Below are positions 23,872 to 34,201 of a stretch of DNA of 64,000 nucleotides, piece after piece. Within the stretch, counting starts at the first letter, position 1. Each line of letters begins with the position of its first letter. This DNA is from Vibrio sp. SNU_ST1 (GTDB taxonomy: Bacteria; Pseudomonadota; Gammaproteobacteria; Enterobacterales; Vibrionaceae), in the NCBI RefSeq assembly GCF_030563405.1, contig NZ_CP130748.1, forward strand, positions 682,001 to 746,000, in the 5' to 3' direction. The notes below the pieces were generated by a model. It was not told the origin of the DNA. It searched no databases and was given only the letters and a program-made list of their open reading frames with translations. The translations under genes and the position numbers were made by a program.

Positions 23872-26800
23872 GTGTTTACTGTTTACCATTCCAATAAAGT
23901 TGATACTTTAAAAATTCTCCTCGTTCACTTAATCAAAAGTGATCCTTTAGCCAATCCTTTCGAAAAAGAGCAGATCTTGGTTCAGAGCCCAGGTATGTCT
24001 CAATGGCTTAAGATGGAACTCGCCAAAGAGTTTGGTGTAGCAGCAAATATAGACTTTCCTCTTCCTGCAACCTTCATTTGGGATATGTTTACCCAAGTGC
24101 TTCCTGATGTACCTAAACGTAGTGCTTTTAACAAAGAAGCGATGACGTGGAAGCTGATGAGTTTGCTACCCGCTAAGCTTGACCACCCTGATTTTCTTCC
24201 TTTACAGCGCTATCTTGAAAACGACGAAGATGATTCGAAGCTGTATCAATTGGCAGAGAAAATTGCCGATATCTTCGATGGTTACTTGGTGTATCGACCT
24301 GAATGGATGGCGATGTGGGAAGCGGGAGAGCCCGTTGCTGAATTGGTCGATGATGAAGGGCAGCAAGAGCACCCTTGGCAACCGATTTTGTGGCACGCAC
24401 TCTATGAGCAAACCCTGTCTCAAGGCCAATCAAAATACCACCGTGGCAACTTGTATCACGACTTCATTGAAGCGCTAGCCAGTCAACAAGGTCAATTGCA
24501 GCATCTGCCTAAACGCTTATTTGTGTTTGGTATTTCTTCGTTGCCTCCTCGTTACATGGATGCGTTGAAAGCGCTGGGCGAACAGATTGATGTTCATCTG
24601 ATGTTTACCAATCCTTGCCAACATTACTGGGGCGATATTCGCGACCGTAAATATTTGGCAAGAGTTGAAGCCCAGCGTCGTAAGCAGTTTGCGTTGGTTG
24701 ATGGTTTACCTCAACTAGAAGGCGAAGTATCACCATTGAAAGATGGCATTGAAGCCAACGTTGAAGATGAACTGCACACCAGCCAAGCCGTGGGTAATAG
24801 TTTACTTGCGTCTATGGGTAAGCTGGGCAGAGATAACCTGTTTTTACTATCTCAATCAGACAGCGAAGAGCATGAGTTCTTTATTGATGTTGAGAGGAAT
24901 AACCTACTTCATCAACTGCAAGCCGATATTCTCCAGTTAGAAGAGCACCAAGACGACCACATCTTGGATTCCAGCCACCATAAACAGGTGGTTGAGCTTG
25001 GCGATCGCTCTCTGACCGTGCACGCTTGTCACAGCCCAATGCGTGAGGTTGAAGTCCTTCATGATCAGCTACTGGCGATGTTTGATGCCGATCCGACACT
25101 AAAACCACGCGATATCATCGTAATGGTATCTGACATTAATGCTTATAGCCCTGCGATTCAGGCGGTATTTGGTAATGCTCCGGGTGAGCGTTATATCCCT
25201 TACTCGATCTCTGATAGAACCGCAGACCAAGAAAGCCCAATTCTGACCGCCTTCATGCAGTTGGTCGCGCTACCGAACACGCGCTGTTTAGCCTCTGAGT
25301 TGCTAGAGTTATTAGAAATTCCTGCGATGATGGCACGCTTTGGTATTGACGATTTTCAATTCGAGCAAGCCAAGCAGTGGGTTGAAGAAGCGGGTATCCG
25401 TTGGGGTGTTGATGCTTCAACAGCGACAGAATTTGATCTACCTGCGACCGAGCAAAATACTTGGCTATTCGGCATTCAGCGCATGTTGTTGGGCTATGCG
25501 ATGTCGGATTCTGCGGGGTTGTTTGAAACCGAGCATTCTCCGATTGCCGCTTATAACGAAGTTCAAGGCATTAACGCCGAACTTGCAGGTAAGTTAGCTC
25601 ACTTTATCGATCGTATTGCCCATTACCGTCAACGCTTAACTGAAACACAATCTATCGATATGTGGCGTGAAATCTTGCTGACAATGATTGATGATTTCTT
25701 TGCGGTTGAGCTAGAAGGCGAGGTGGTACTTAAGTCGATTCGCGACGCGCTTTCTCAACTGAATGAGCAGCTTGATGATGCCTTGTACGAACAAGAGTTA
25801 TCGCCAAGCATCATCTACCAGTACCTCAATAATAAGTTATCTGGCGCGCGTATTAGCCAGCGTTTCTTAGCTGGCCAAGTTAACTTTTGTACCTTGATGC
25901 CGATGCGTTCTATTCCGTTCAAAACGGTTTGTTTGTTGGGTATGAATGATGGGGTTTATCCGCCATCAAACCCTGTCGAGAGCTTTAACTTGTTAGAGAG
26001 AAGAGCTCGTCCCGGAGATAGATCTAGGAGAGAAGATAGTCGCTACCTATTCTTAGAGGCTATGTTGTCGGCGCAAGAGTGTTTGTACATCAGCTATGTC
26101 GGCCGTTCAATTCAAGATAATACCGAGCGAGTGCCATCGGTACTCGTTTCAGAGTTAATAGAGTACTGCCAGCAGAACTATTGCTTAAGTGAAGACCAAT
26201 CACTACCCAGTGATGATTCTGGTATCAAGCTGACTCAAGCGATCAGCTTTGAGCACACCATGACGCCGTTCAGTCCCGCAGCCTTTACACAAGGTGACGC
26301 AAGCCATGTATTGAGTTACGCCAAAGAGTGGCTACCTGCGGCTAACCGTTCCGGTGAGCGCAGTGGTGAATTTAACCGTGCATTGGATGACTATTTGTTG
26401 GGTGCAACGTATCCGTTGGAATTGGATCTGGTTGAGCTGCAACGTTTCTGGCGCTTGCCGGTGCAATACTTCTTTAATCGCCGTTTAAAAGTGGTGTTTG
26501 AGCCACCGCTTCCTGTGATGGAAGACGATGAGCCGTTCGTACTTAATGGTTTAGAGAGTTTCCAGCTTAAGGATGCTCTGCTGCAAGTGTTGCTAGACCA
26601 CCCTGAAGGCGAAGACGAAGCGGTTCGCTTGTTTGTCTCTGAGCAAAAAGCACAAGGTCGTTTACCGGTCGGAGCCTTTGGTGATATCGAATTTGAAACC
26701 AACCGTGTTCAAGCGGAAGACTTAGCTAAAGAGATTCGATTTGTGAGCGGATCACCGCAACAAGATCTTGAAGTTAATATCGAATTTGATGTGTTAGGCG

Positions 26801-27348
26801 AAGGCAAACCTGTTCGCTTGATGGGCTGGTTAACTCAAAACTATCAATCGGGTCTAGTTCGTTTCCGTAGCGGTAAAATACGCTCTCAAGATTATTTGGC
26901 AGCGTGGATTGATCATCTATGTTGTGCAGTGATGGGACACGGAAAGACGACCCATATTATTGGTTATGACAGAAAAGAGGGCGTTGTTCACCAAATGCTA
27001 CAGCCTATAGGCGATGCGCAGCAGGCGAAGAGTTTACTGGCTGAGTTAGTACGACTGTTTTATCAAGGCATGACAGCACCACTGCCTTACTTCCCGAAAA
27101 CCGCATTGGCTGGCGTTGAAGCGGGCTTTAGCCGTGGAAAGTGGGTCGATGATGAAGAGAAGTCGCTCAAGAAAATGACCGATACTTTTAATGACAGCTT
27201 CGCTTTTACGGGAGAGGGGAGAGATACCTACATCTCGCGCATTTGGCCCAAATGGGATGATGAGCTGGCTGCTGAGTCGCGTATGTATTCAACACTTGTG
27301 TTACAGGCTGCAAGGTTAGCGGCTGCCGATCTGGAAGAGCAGGAGTAA
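23872..27348 (+). CDS. recC: Exodeoxyribonuclease V gamma subunit
   Basis: 1158 residues, close to the usual ~1120-1160 for RecC. The start is GTG at 23872 with AGGA 7 bases upstream, followed by VYHSNKVDTLKILLVHLI as expected. Other family segments are SPGMSQWLKMELA, LPKRLFVFGISSLPP, MPMRSIPFKTVCLLGMNDGVYP and RSRREDSRYLFLEAML. RecC has inactivated helicase and nuclease folds and reads the Chi site while holding RecB and RecD. Here it is separated from recB by 409 bp, a longer spacer than expected for a tight operon. Confidence 0.96.
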   Translation: MFTVYHSNKVDTLKILLVHLIKSDPLANPFEKEQILVQSPGMSQWLKMELAKEFGVAANIDFPLPATFIWDMFTQVLPDVPKRSAFNKEAMTWKLMSLLPAKLDHPDFLPLQRYLENDEDDSKLYQLAEKIADIFDGYLVYRPEWMAMWEAGEPVAELVDDEGQQEHPWQPILWHALYEQTLSQGQSKYHRGNLYHDFIEALASQQGQLQHLPKRLFVFGISSLPPRYMDALKALGEQIDVHLMFTNPCQHYWGDIRDRKYLARVEAQRRKQFALVDGLPQLEGEVSPLKDGIEANVEDELHTSQAVGNSLLASMGKLGRDNLFLLSQSDSEEHEFFIDVERNNLLHQLQADILQLEEHQDDHILDSSHHKQVVELGDRSLTVHACHSPMREVEVLHDQLLAMFDADPTLKPRDIIVMVSDINAYSPAIQAVFGNAPGERYIPYSISDRTADQESPILTAFMQLVALPNTRCLASELLELLEIPAMMARFGIDDFQFEQAKQWVEEAGIRWGVDASTATEFDLPATEQNTWLFGIQRMLLGYAMSDSAGLFETEHSPIAAYNEVQGINAELAGKLAHFIDRIAHYRQRLTETQSIDMWREILLTMIDDFFAVELEGEVVLKSIRDALSQLNEQLDDALYEQELSPSIIYQYLNNKLSGARISQRFLAGQVNFCTLMPMRSIPFKTVCLLGMNDGVYPPSNPVESFNLLERRARPGDRSRREDSRYLFLEAMLSAQECLYISYVGRSIQDNTERVPSVLVSELIEYCQQNYCLSEDQSLPSDDSGIKLTQAISFEHTMTPFSPAAFTQGDASHVLSYAKEWLPAANRSGERSGEFNRALDDYLLGATYPLELDLVELQRFWRLPVQYFFNRRLKVVFEPPLPVMEDDEPFVLNGLESFQLKDALLQVLLDHPEGEDEAVRLFVSEQKAQGRLPVGAFGDIEFETNRVQAEDLAKEIRFVSGSPQQDLEVNIEFDVLGEGKPVRLMGWLTQNYQSGLVRFRSGKIRSQDYLAAWIDHLCCAVMGHGKTTHIIGYDRKEGVVHQMLQPIGDAQQAKSLLAELVRLFYQGMTAPLPYFPKTALAGVEAGFSRGKWVDDEEKSLKKMTDTFNDSFAFTGEGRDTYISRIWPKWDDELAAESRMYSTLVLQAARLAAADLEEQE

Positions 27349-27354
27349 GTGGCT

Positions 27355-27516
27355 GTGAGCGATAAGATCAATAGTGGATGCGCTGAATTAATGAAAGACC
27401 AAAGAGAGTGGCTGGTAAACATTTGGGACGCTTGCTTTCAAGGTGAAGGGAATCAAGATGAAGAGAAGCAAGGTACAGGAAATAAAGTGGCCGCCAGTAA
27501 ATCATTATTAGTGTAG
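27355..27516 (+). CDS. Possible 53-residue small protein between recC and recB
   Basis: GTG at 27355, seven bases after the recC stop, with AGGAG (27341-27345) 9 bases upstream, to TAG at 27514-27516. The peptide is hydrophilic (SDKINSGCAELMKDQREWLVNIWDACFQGEG). The well-placed ribosome site supports translation; no family recognised. It could also be the decayed remains of a larger gene. Confidence 0.4.
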   Translation: MSDKINSGCAELMKDQREWLVNIWDACFQGEGNQDEEKQGTGNKVAASKSLLV

Positions 27517-27660
27517 GGCGTTCGCTGTACGGCCACAGGTCAGAGGGACCATTATTCTGTGGTTCAAAGTAACGCCGTAAAGTACAAAACTTGTACGCGC
27601 TCCTGAACTCGTGGGCGCATAGTAGCGAGGCGATCTGAATTGATCCGTGAGAGAGATCGC
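27517..27660. ncRNA. Hairpin-rich spacer between recC and recB
   Basis: Four adjacent stems: GGCGTT/AACGCC (27517-27576) enclosing CCACAG/CTGTGG and GGTC/GACC; GTACAA/TTGTAC (27582-27596); GCGCTC/GGGCGC (27597-27618); GCGATCT/AGATCGC (27630-27660). No T tract follows. It could be a leader of recB, an RNA gene or a small repeat element. Confidence 0.4.
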
Positions 27661-27757
27661 ACTAACTATTAACAAATTAGCGTAGGACGTAAATTGAATG
27701 ACGTTTTCCACGCTAGGTCACATTTGTAACAACACATTTATCAGAAGGCAGTAAGGC

Positions 27758-30700
27758 ATGACGACCACAAGCAGTGTTCAGGTAATCGCTCCACAGACAC
27801 TCGATACCATGACGTTTCCACTTCATGGCGCGCGTTTAATTGAAGCATCAGCGGGTACTGGTAAAACATTCACCATTGCTGGCTTGTACTTGCGTCTACT
27901 GCTCGGGCACGGCACGGCCGCTCCACAAGGTGATCTGACTGAAGCCACTCGACACCATGAGCCGCTAACCGTAGACCAAATCTTGGTGGTGACCTTTACT
28001 GAAGCGGCAACGGCAGAGCTACGTGATCGTATTCGTGCTCGAATCCATGATGCACGGATTGCGTTTGCACGTGGGCAAAGTGACGATCCAGTGATTGCTC
28101 CTCTGTTACAAGCCATCGATGATCATGCTGGCGCGGCTCAAACCCTACTTAATGCCGAAAGACAAATGGATGAGGCTGCGGTCTACACCATTCATGGTTT
28201 CTGTCAGCGAATGTTGACCCAAAATGCTTTTGAGTCTGGAAGCCGTTTTGATAATGAATTTGTGACTGATGAAAGCCACCTAAAAGCACAAGTGGTTGCT
28301 GACTATTGGCGTAAACAGTTCTACCCGCTGCCAATTCAACTCGCGGGCGAAGTGCGAAATATTTGGGGTTCTCCCGCTTCATTATTGGCTGACGTCAATC
28401 GTTACCTGACAGGATCTCCGCTAAAGCTAACCGTGGAAGCAATGTCGGGTGACTTACAAACACTGCATAATCAAAACCTAGATAAAGTGAAGCAACTTAA
28501 AGCGCTGTGGTGTGAATCTGAAGCGGACTTTTTGGCTTTGATCTCTGGCTCGGATGTGAATAAGCGCAGCTACACCAAGAAGTCTTTGCCGACTTGGTTA
28601 GAAGCGGTAACAGCATGGGCGCAGAGCGACACCCATGATTACCAGTTCCCAGATAAATTAGAGAAGTTCTCTCAAGCTACTCTGATTGAAAAAACACCGA
28701 AAGGCACTGCACCTCAGCACGCGGTGTTTGAAGCGATTGAGAACTTCTTAAACTCTCCAGCAGATCTAAAAGCTCCATTACTGGCACATGCCATTACCCA
28801 TTGTCGAACCATGTTAGCCAAAGCTAAACAGCAGAAACAGTGGTTATCGTTTGATGACTTGCTGACTCAGTTATCTGCGTCGATTGATGTCGATGAGCAA
28901 TCACTGCTGGTGGAGAGAATTCGAACCTTATACCCAGTGGCGATGATCGATGAATTCCAAGATACTGATCCGCTGCAATACAGTATTTTTAGCCGAATCT
29001 ACCTCGATAACCCGCAGTGCGGCTTGTTTATGATCGGTGACCCGAAGCAGGCTATTTACGGCTTCCGTGGCGCAGATATCTTTACCTATATCAAGGCGAG
29101 AAACCAAGTTAGTGCTCACTACACTTTGGGTACCAACTGGCGTTCAAGTGCCGATATGGTCAGTGCAGTAAACCAAGTGTTTATGAATTCGGATAGTCCG
29201 TTTATCTACGATCAAGACATTCCATTCTTACCCGTTGCTGCTAGCCCATCGGCTGACAAACGGCAATGGGTGATGAACGGTGAAACTCAACACGCACTGA
29301 CTTTTTGGCTACAAGCTGCTGAAGACAAGCCATTACCGAAAGGCGAATATCATAAGGCAATGGCTGAGGCGACCGCGAGTCAAATTCAAACCATTCTGAC
29401 CGCTTCTCAAAATCAACAAGCCTATTTTGATAACGGCAAAAAGCAACATGCCGTGAATGCGGGTGATATTGCTGTCTTGGTTAGAACCGGCAGTGAAGGT
29501 CGTTTGATTAAGAACGCGCTCTCTGAACAAGGTATCGCCAGTGTGTATTTGTCGAACCGAGACAGTGTGTTCACCAGCTTGATCGCCCAAGATATTCAAC
29601 GCTTACTGCAAGCGGTGTTGACGCCTGAAAACGACCGTGCGTTGCGCGCTAGTTTAGCCTCAGAGTTGTTTGCTTTGGATGCCGCATCATTGGATGAACT
29701 CAACAACGATGAAGTGGTTTGGGAAAACGTCGTTAACGAATTCCGAGAATATCGTAAGTTGTGGCTGCAACGTGGCGTATTACCAATGCTGCGTAGCGTT
29801 ATTAGCAAACGCCATCTCGCGGAACGCTTATTAGAAGAAGAAAATGGTGAGCGCTCACTCACAGATTTGATGCACATTGGCGAACTGTTGCAACAAGCTA
29901 GGCAGGATCTCGACAGCGACTATGGCTTGTTACGTTGGTTGGCAGAAGCGATATCAGATGCACAAAATGGTTTAGGCGGTAGTGACGACGACATTCAACG
30001 CCTTGAATCAGAAAGAAACTTGGTTCAAATCGTTACCATTCATAAGTCGAAAGGTTTGGAATATGACTTAGTATTCCTGCCGTTTGTCGCGAGTTACCGA
30101 GAAGCGAGTGAAGGCAAGTTCTACGATCACGAGTCAGATACCACAGTGCTTGATATTACCGGTAGCGATAGCGCATTGGCACAGGCCGATAAGGAGCGAT
30201 TAGCAGAAGATCTACGTTTGATTTACGTAGCGCTGACTCGTGCGGTTTATGGCTGTTTCATTGGCATGGCGCCACTGCGTAAAGGGCGTTCAACCAAAGA
30301 ACCGACCGGCGTGCATTTGAGTGCGATGGGTTATTTGGTTCAAAACGGTCAAGAGCAAGGTATTGCTGAATTGCATCAGGCTCTTGCAACCATTGAGGGC
30401 AAGAACTCCAGTGTGTTGTTAGCCGAAACACCAACCGCGCATGAGCAAGTGTTTGTGCAAACAGAGCAAGTGAGTGAAGACTTACATGCTAACGAACTCA
30501 AGGCTTCAATTGATCGAGCTTGGCGAATCACCAGTTACTCGGGGCTTGTAAAGCAAGGCAGTCACGGTGCTAGTCATGATGCGACCATTGAGGTGTCTGG
30601 CTTTGATATTGACTCGGCTGATGAGCAGGATGAGTCTGAGTTAATTGAACCTGAACGCTCTATCTTTACGTTCCCTCGTGGTGCTCGCCCGGGTACTTTC

Positions 30701-31432
30701 TTGCACACCTTGTTTGAGGATGTTGAATTTACTGAGCCAGCAACCAACGAACATAACACGCAAGTAATTACTCACTTATTAGAGTCAGAGCAATACGAAC
30801 TAGAGTGGCTACCTGTGCTTCAACAATTGGTCGATACGGTGCTGAACACCGCGTTGGATGGTAAGAACTTAAAGTTAAGCGAGAAAGACTCAACGCAACG
30901 ATTGGTTGAGATGGAGTTCTTGTTGCCGATCGAAGTGTTAGCGGCATCTGAATTGAATCAAACCATTCAGTACCATGATCCGCTATCAGCAAAAGCCGGT
31001 GACCTTGGCTTTCAAACCGTGCAAGGCATGCTGAAAGGCTTTATCGATTTAGTATTTGAGCATCAAGGTAAATACTATGTGCTTGACTGGAAATCGAACC
31101 ACCTAGGTGATGATGTTGCCGTCTACCATGGTGAAGCATTGAAATCGGCGATGGCAGACCACCGCTACGATCTGCAATATCAAATCTATGCATTGGCACT
31201 GCACCGTTTCTTACGCAGTCGCGTAGCAGATTACAGCTATGAGCAACATTTTGGTGGTGTTTATTACTTGTTCTTACGAGGAATGGACGGCCAATCTCAA
31301 CAAGGTATTTTCTCGGCGAAACCAACACTGGCGTTACTTGATGAAATGGATCAATTGATTGACGGTAAAGTGATAGACAGACGTTCAGCACAATTGAATG
31401 ACGATGAAACTGGACAGATGGGGCTTTTATAA
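27758..31432 (+). CDS. recB: Exodeoxyribonuclease V beta subunit
   Basis: 1224 residues. N-terminal SF1 helicase with Walker A EASAGTGKTFTIAGLYLRLL (residues ~25-45), VVTFTEAATAELRDR, motif II VAMIDEFQDTDPLQY, RGADIFTY, TNWRSSADMV and VQIVTIHKSKGLEYDLVFLPF. The C-terminal nuclease domain has YYVLDWKSNHLG with the catalytic Asp and Lys, near residue 1110. RecB is the 3'-5' motor and the sole nuclease of RecBCD and loads RecA after Chi. AAGG lies just upstream of the ATG. The stop overlaps the recD start by one base. Confidence 0.97.
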   Translation: MTTTSSVQVIAPQTLDTMTFPLHGARLIEASAGTGKTFTIAGLYLRLLLGHGTAAPQGDLTEATRHHEPLTVDQILVVTFTEAATAELRDRIRARIHDARIAFARGQSDDPVIAPLLQAIDDHAGAAQTLLNAERQMDEAAVYTIHGFCQRMLTQNAFESGSRFDNEFVTDESHLKAQVVADYWRKQFYPLPIQLAGEVRNIWGSPASLLADVNRYLTGSPLKLTVEAMSGDLQTLHNQNLDKVKQLKALWCESEADFLALISGSDVNKRSYTKKSLPTWLEAVTAWAQSDTHDYQFPDKLEKFSQATLIEKTPKGTAPQHAVFEAIENFLNSPADLKAPLLAHAITHCRTMLAKAKQQKQWLSFDDLLTQLSASIDVDEQSLLVERIRTLYPVAMIDEFQDTDPLQYSIFSRIYLDNPQCGLFMIGDPKQAIYGFRGADIFTYIKARNQVSAHYTLGTNWRSSADMVSAVNQVFMNSDSPFIYDQDIPFLPVAASPSADKRQWVMNGETQHALTFWLQAAEDKPLPKGEYHKAMAEATASQIQTILTASQNQQAYFDNGKKQHAVNAGDIAVLVRTGSEGRLIKNALSEQGIASVYLSNRDSVFTSLIAQDIQRLLQAVLTPENDRALRASLASELFALDAASLDELNNDEVVWENVVNEFREYRKLWLQRGVLPMLRSVISKRHLAERLLEEENGERSLTDLMHIGELLQQARQDLDSDYGLLRWLAEAISDAQNGLGGSDDDIQRLESERNLVQIVTIHKSKGLEYDLVFLPFVASYREASEGKFYDHESDTTVLDITGSDSALAQADKERLAEDLRLIYVALTRAVYGCFIGMAPLRKGRSTKEPTGVHLSAMGYLVQNGQEQGIAELHQALATIEGKNSSVLLAETPTAHEQVFVQTEQVSEDLHANELKASIDRAWRITSYSGLVKQGSHGASHDATIEVSGFDIDSADEQDESELIEPERSIFTFPRGARPGTFLHTLFEDVEFTEPATNEHNTQVITHLLESEQYELEWLPVLQQLVDTVLNTALDGKNLKLSEKDSTQRLVEMEFLLPIEVLAASELNQTIQYHDPLSAKAGDLGFQTVQGMLKGFIDLVFEHQGKYYVLDWKSNHLGDDVAVYHGEALKSAMADHRYDLQYQIYALALHRFLRSRVADYSYEQHFGGVYYLFLRGMDGQSQQGIFSAKPTLALLDEMDQLIDGKVIDRRSAQLNDDETGQMGLL

Positions 31433-33630
31433 TGACAACGACCACTAATACCAGCATAGAAGCTGCGAACACAGTAAAGCCAGTTTCACTTATTCCTGAG
31501 CAACTTATGGATGTACTCAAGTTTCTTGCGGATAAGGGTTCAATTCGTCAGCTGGATTATCAATTCGCCCGTTTTATTGCCCAGCAAGCCACTAGTCACT
31601 CTCAAGAGATCGGTTTTCTTGCTGGGGTGGTGAGTCATGAATTAGGCAAAGGGCATATCTGTACTCAGCTTGTTCAAGCGACAGATCTTGCTCAGTTACT
31701 TGGTTTGTATGGTGAGACGGCACTGCAACTGAACCAAAAATTGTTAGGTATTGATTGGGCGACGGTACTTCAATCGTCAAACCTAGTAGGTACAACCAAT
31801 GACTGTGTTAAGCCGTTGATGTTTGATGGGCAGCGTGTCTACTTACAGCGCTATTGGAACTACGAGGTTGTCCTGGCAGACACGTTGAACCGTTTAAGTA
31901 AGCCGGTAGAGTTCAATATTGAGCAGAAAAAGGCGCTGACGGGAACACTCAATCAGCTCTTCGCACGCAGCTATCACTTTCTGTTTAACGCTTTAGCGAA
32001 GGCTGAAGCAAACCAACAAACGTCTCAGGTATTACGCCAACAGCTGGTGTGTGATCATCTTGATATCGTCGATGAACAATCTTTGAATTGGGGGGCAATC
32101 GACCAAGCGATTGTTCAAGCCAAGCAAGTGACTGATTTAGATGTACTGGATAGTCTCATACCGTTATCAGCATGTTTGAACTGGCAAAAAGTGGCGGCAG
32201 CGGTGGCGCTGAGTCGTCGTTTTGCAGTGATTTCTGGTGGACCGGGTACCGGTAAAACAACCACGGTAACTAAGTTGCTGTCGGCTATGGTCGAGCAATC
32301 ACTTAGCCAAGGTAAAACACCGACGATCAAGCTGGTGGCTCCGACAGGTAAAGCGGCGGCGCGTTTAACTGAGTCGATTGGTAAAGCGATTGAACAACTG
32401 CCATTAGCACCTGAAGTAAAAGCCAACATACCAACTGAATCGAGCACCTTGCACAGACTGCTCGGCGCTATTCCTAATCGAGCTGAGTTTAGACACAACC
32501 GACGTAATCCACTTCACCTTGATATCTTGGTGGTGGATGAAGCATCGATGGTTGACTTATCCATGATGTATAAGCTGGTGGATGCACTCCCTGAACACGC
32601 AAGGCTGATTCTGCTTGGGGATAAAGATCAGCTCGCTTCAGTAGAGGCAGGTGCTGTGCTGGGTGATATCTGCTCGTTTAACTCAACAGGCTACAGCACA
32701 CCCCAAGGTAACTTGATTGCAGAAATGACTGGTTTTGATGCGATCGCTAATGCACAACAAGCAAAAGCTGGGGGTATTAATCCGCCGGCGATTGGAGATA
32801 GTTTGTGTATGCTGCAGAAAAGCTATCGTTTCGATGCACGTTCAGGTATCGGGCAGTTGGCAAAAGCGATCAACAACGGCTCTGCGAATCAAGTAGACCA
32901 AGTGTTTACCAAAGGTTTTGGCGATATCGAAAACCATCCTCTGTCGAGTGACAGCTATAATTTGATGCTGCGTACGCTAGTCAATGAGTATGGTGCGTAT
33001 CTCAATCGAATGAATGTACCGTTAGAAGAATTAGAAACTCAAGACGCGAGAGCCAAATCGGTGCTCGATCTGTTCAGCCGATGCCGACTGTTGTGTTCTA
33101 TTCGTGAAGGTGACTTTGGTGTTAAAGGCCTCAACCACAGAATCGAAAGGGCACTTGCCGCAAGACGCTTGGTGAATCCGCACAATGATGAATTGTGGTA
33201 TCACGGGCGACCAGTAATGGTAACGCGCAATGATCATGGCTTAGGTTTATACAACGGTGATATTGGTATCTGTATGCTCGAAGCCGATTCAACGACTTTA
33301 GAGTCAAATAGTGCGACTTCCGCACCTCGACTTAAGGTGTATTTTGAGTTGCCCGATGGCAGTGTGAAAGCCGTACTACCAAGCCGAGTACCCGATCATG
33401 AGACCGCTTATGCGATGACGATACACAAATCTCAAGGTAGTGAATTTGATCTGACCTTAATGATCTTACCGCCAGATTTCAGCCCGATTCTAACGCGAGA
33501 ACTTATCTATACGGGTATTACACGTGCTAAGAAACGACTGATGATGTTCAGCGATACCAATGTGTTGAAGCGTGGGATTAAGGTGAAAACAGAGCGAGTG
33601 AGTGGTTTAGGAAGTCGATTGACCAACTGA
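31432..33630 (+). CDS. recD: Exodeoxyribonuclease V alpha subunit
   Basis: 732 residues; the E. coli protein has 608, and the extra length is spread over loops (e.g. ~TGFDAIANAQQAKAGG). Walker A is SGGPGTGKTTTVTKLL (~residue 267), motif II is ILVVDEASMVDLSMM, and the C-terminal helicase motifs are RVPDHETAYAMTIHKSQGSEFD and YTGITRAKKRL. It is the 5'-3' SF1B motor of RecBCD. Start overlaps the recB stop (TAATG), so synthesis is coupled. Confidence 0.96.
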   Translation: MTTTTNTSIEAANTVKPVSLIPEQLMDVLKFLADKGSIRQLDYQFARFIAQQATSHSQEIGFLAGVVSHELGKGHICTQLVQATDLAQLLGLYGETALQLNQKLLGIDWATVLQSSNLVGTTNDCVKPLMFDGQRVYLQRYWNYEVVLADTLNRLSKPVEFNIEQKKALTGTLNQLFARSYHFLFNALAKAEANQQTSQVLRQQLVCDHLDIVDEQSLNWGAIDQAIVQAKQVTDLDVLDSLIPLSACLNWQKVAAAVALSRRFAVISGGPGTGKTTTVTKLLSAMVEQSLSQGKTPTIKLVAPTGKAAARLTESIGKAIEQLPLAPEVKANIPTESSTLHRLLGAIPNRAEFRHNRRNPLHLDILVVDEASMVDLSMMYKLVDALPEHARLILLGDKDQLASVEAGAVLGDICSFNSTGYSTPQGNLIAEMTGFDAIANAQQAKAGGINPPAIGDSLCMLQKSYRFDARSGIGQLAKAINNGSANQVDQVFTKGFGDIENHPLSSDSYNLMLRTLVNEYGAYLNRMNVPLEELETQDARAKSVLDLFSRCRLLCSIREGDFGVKGLNHRIERALAARRLVNPHNDELWYHGRPVMVTRNDHGLGLYNGDIGICMLEADSTTLESNSATSAPRLKVYFELPDGSVKAVLPSRVPDHETAYAMTIHKSQGSEFDLTLMILPPDFSPILTRELIYTGITRAKKRLMMFSDTNVLKRGIKVKTERVSGLGSRLTN

Positions 33631-34201
33631 CAGTCAGTGGTTTTAGTGGCGGTGTTGCTGGAAGTAAAACGACGAAATAGCAGGGTAAATCGTATACACA
33701 AAGCAACCATCCGTGGTTGCTCTGAACGCTATCAGGAACCAGTCCCCAAAAACGCTCGAGTAAACGATATATGGTTTATCTTGTATTTTTGTTGGCAATT
33801 CAAAATAAACTCTTTTAGATTTTCGCTCACAGGGAACACGCAGTGTACGTCTAACCCTTCTAAGAATTGGTTATCAGCCATATCCCAAAAACTTTGCAGC
33901 GAGTTACAAACAATGGTTCTCATATCAATGTTGCTCTTTTGCTGTTTATATTAACGAGCAGACTGACTACTAGCATGCTGATCGTTAACGGGTATAGCAA
34001 TCCGTGCAGTGACCACCTGAATGTCATCGATTAAACATTCGGCGGCATTCCAATAAAAACGCTTGTCGATATTAATAAAGCGTACAAATTCTATACAATT
34101 ATGGCTGTGAATGAAAGTGCATATTTAATAAATCTCACATGAGAAACGATTACATTTGCAACAGATCCCTTATTAAAGTGAGATTTTACTCCAAATTTAA
34201 T
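33631..34201. other. 571-bp spacer with possible gene remnant
   Basis: On the minus strand, from about 34121 to a TAA at 33951-33953, a ~57-codon open stretch without a start codon reads protein-like (e.g. CIEFVRFINIDKRFYW, AAECLIDDIQVVTARIAIP). A second stretch with an ATG follows in the same frame (33732-33923, MRTIVCNSLQSFWDMADN, 63 codons, no good ribosome site). Together they may be the decayed end of one gene. No terminator or RNA gene was recognised. Confidence 0.3.
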
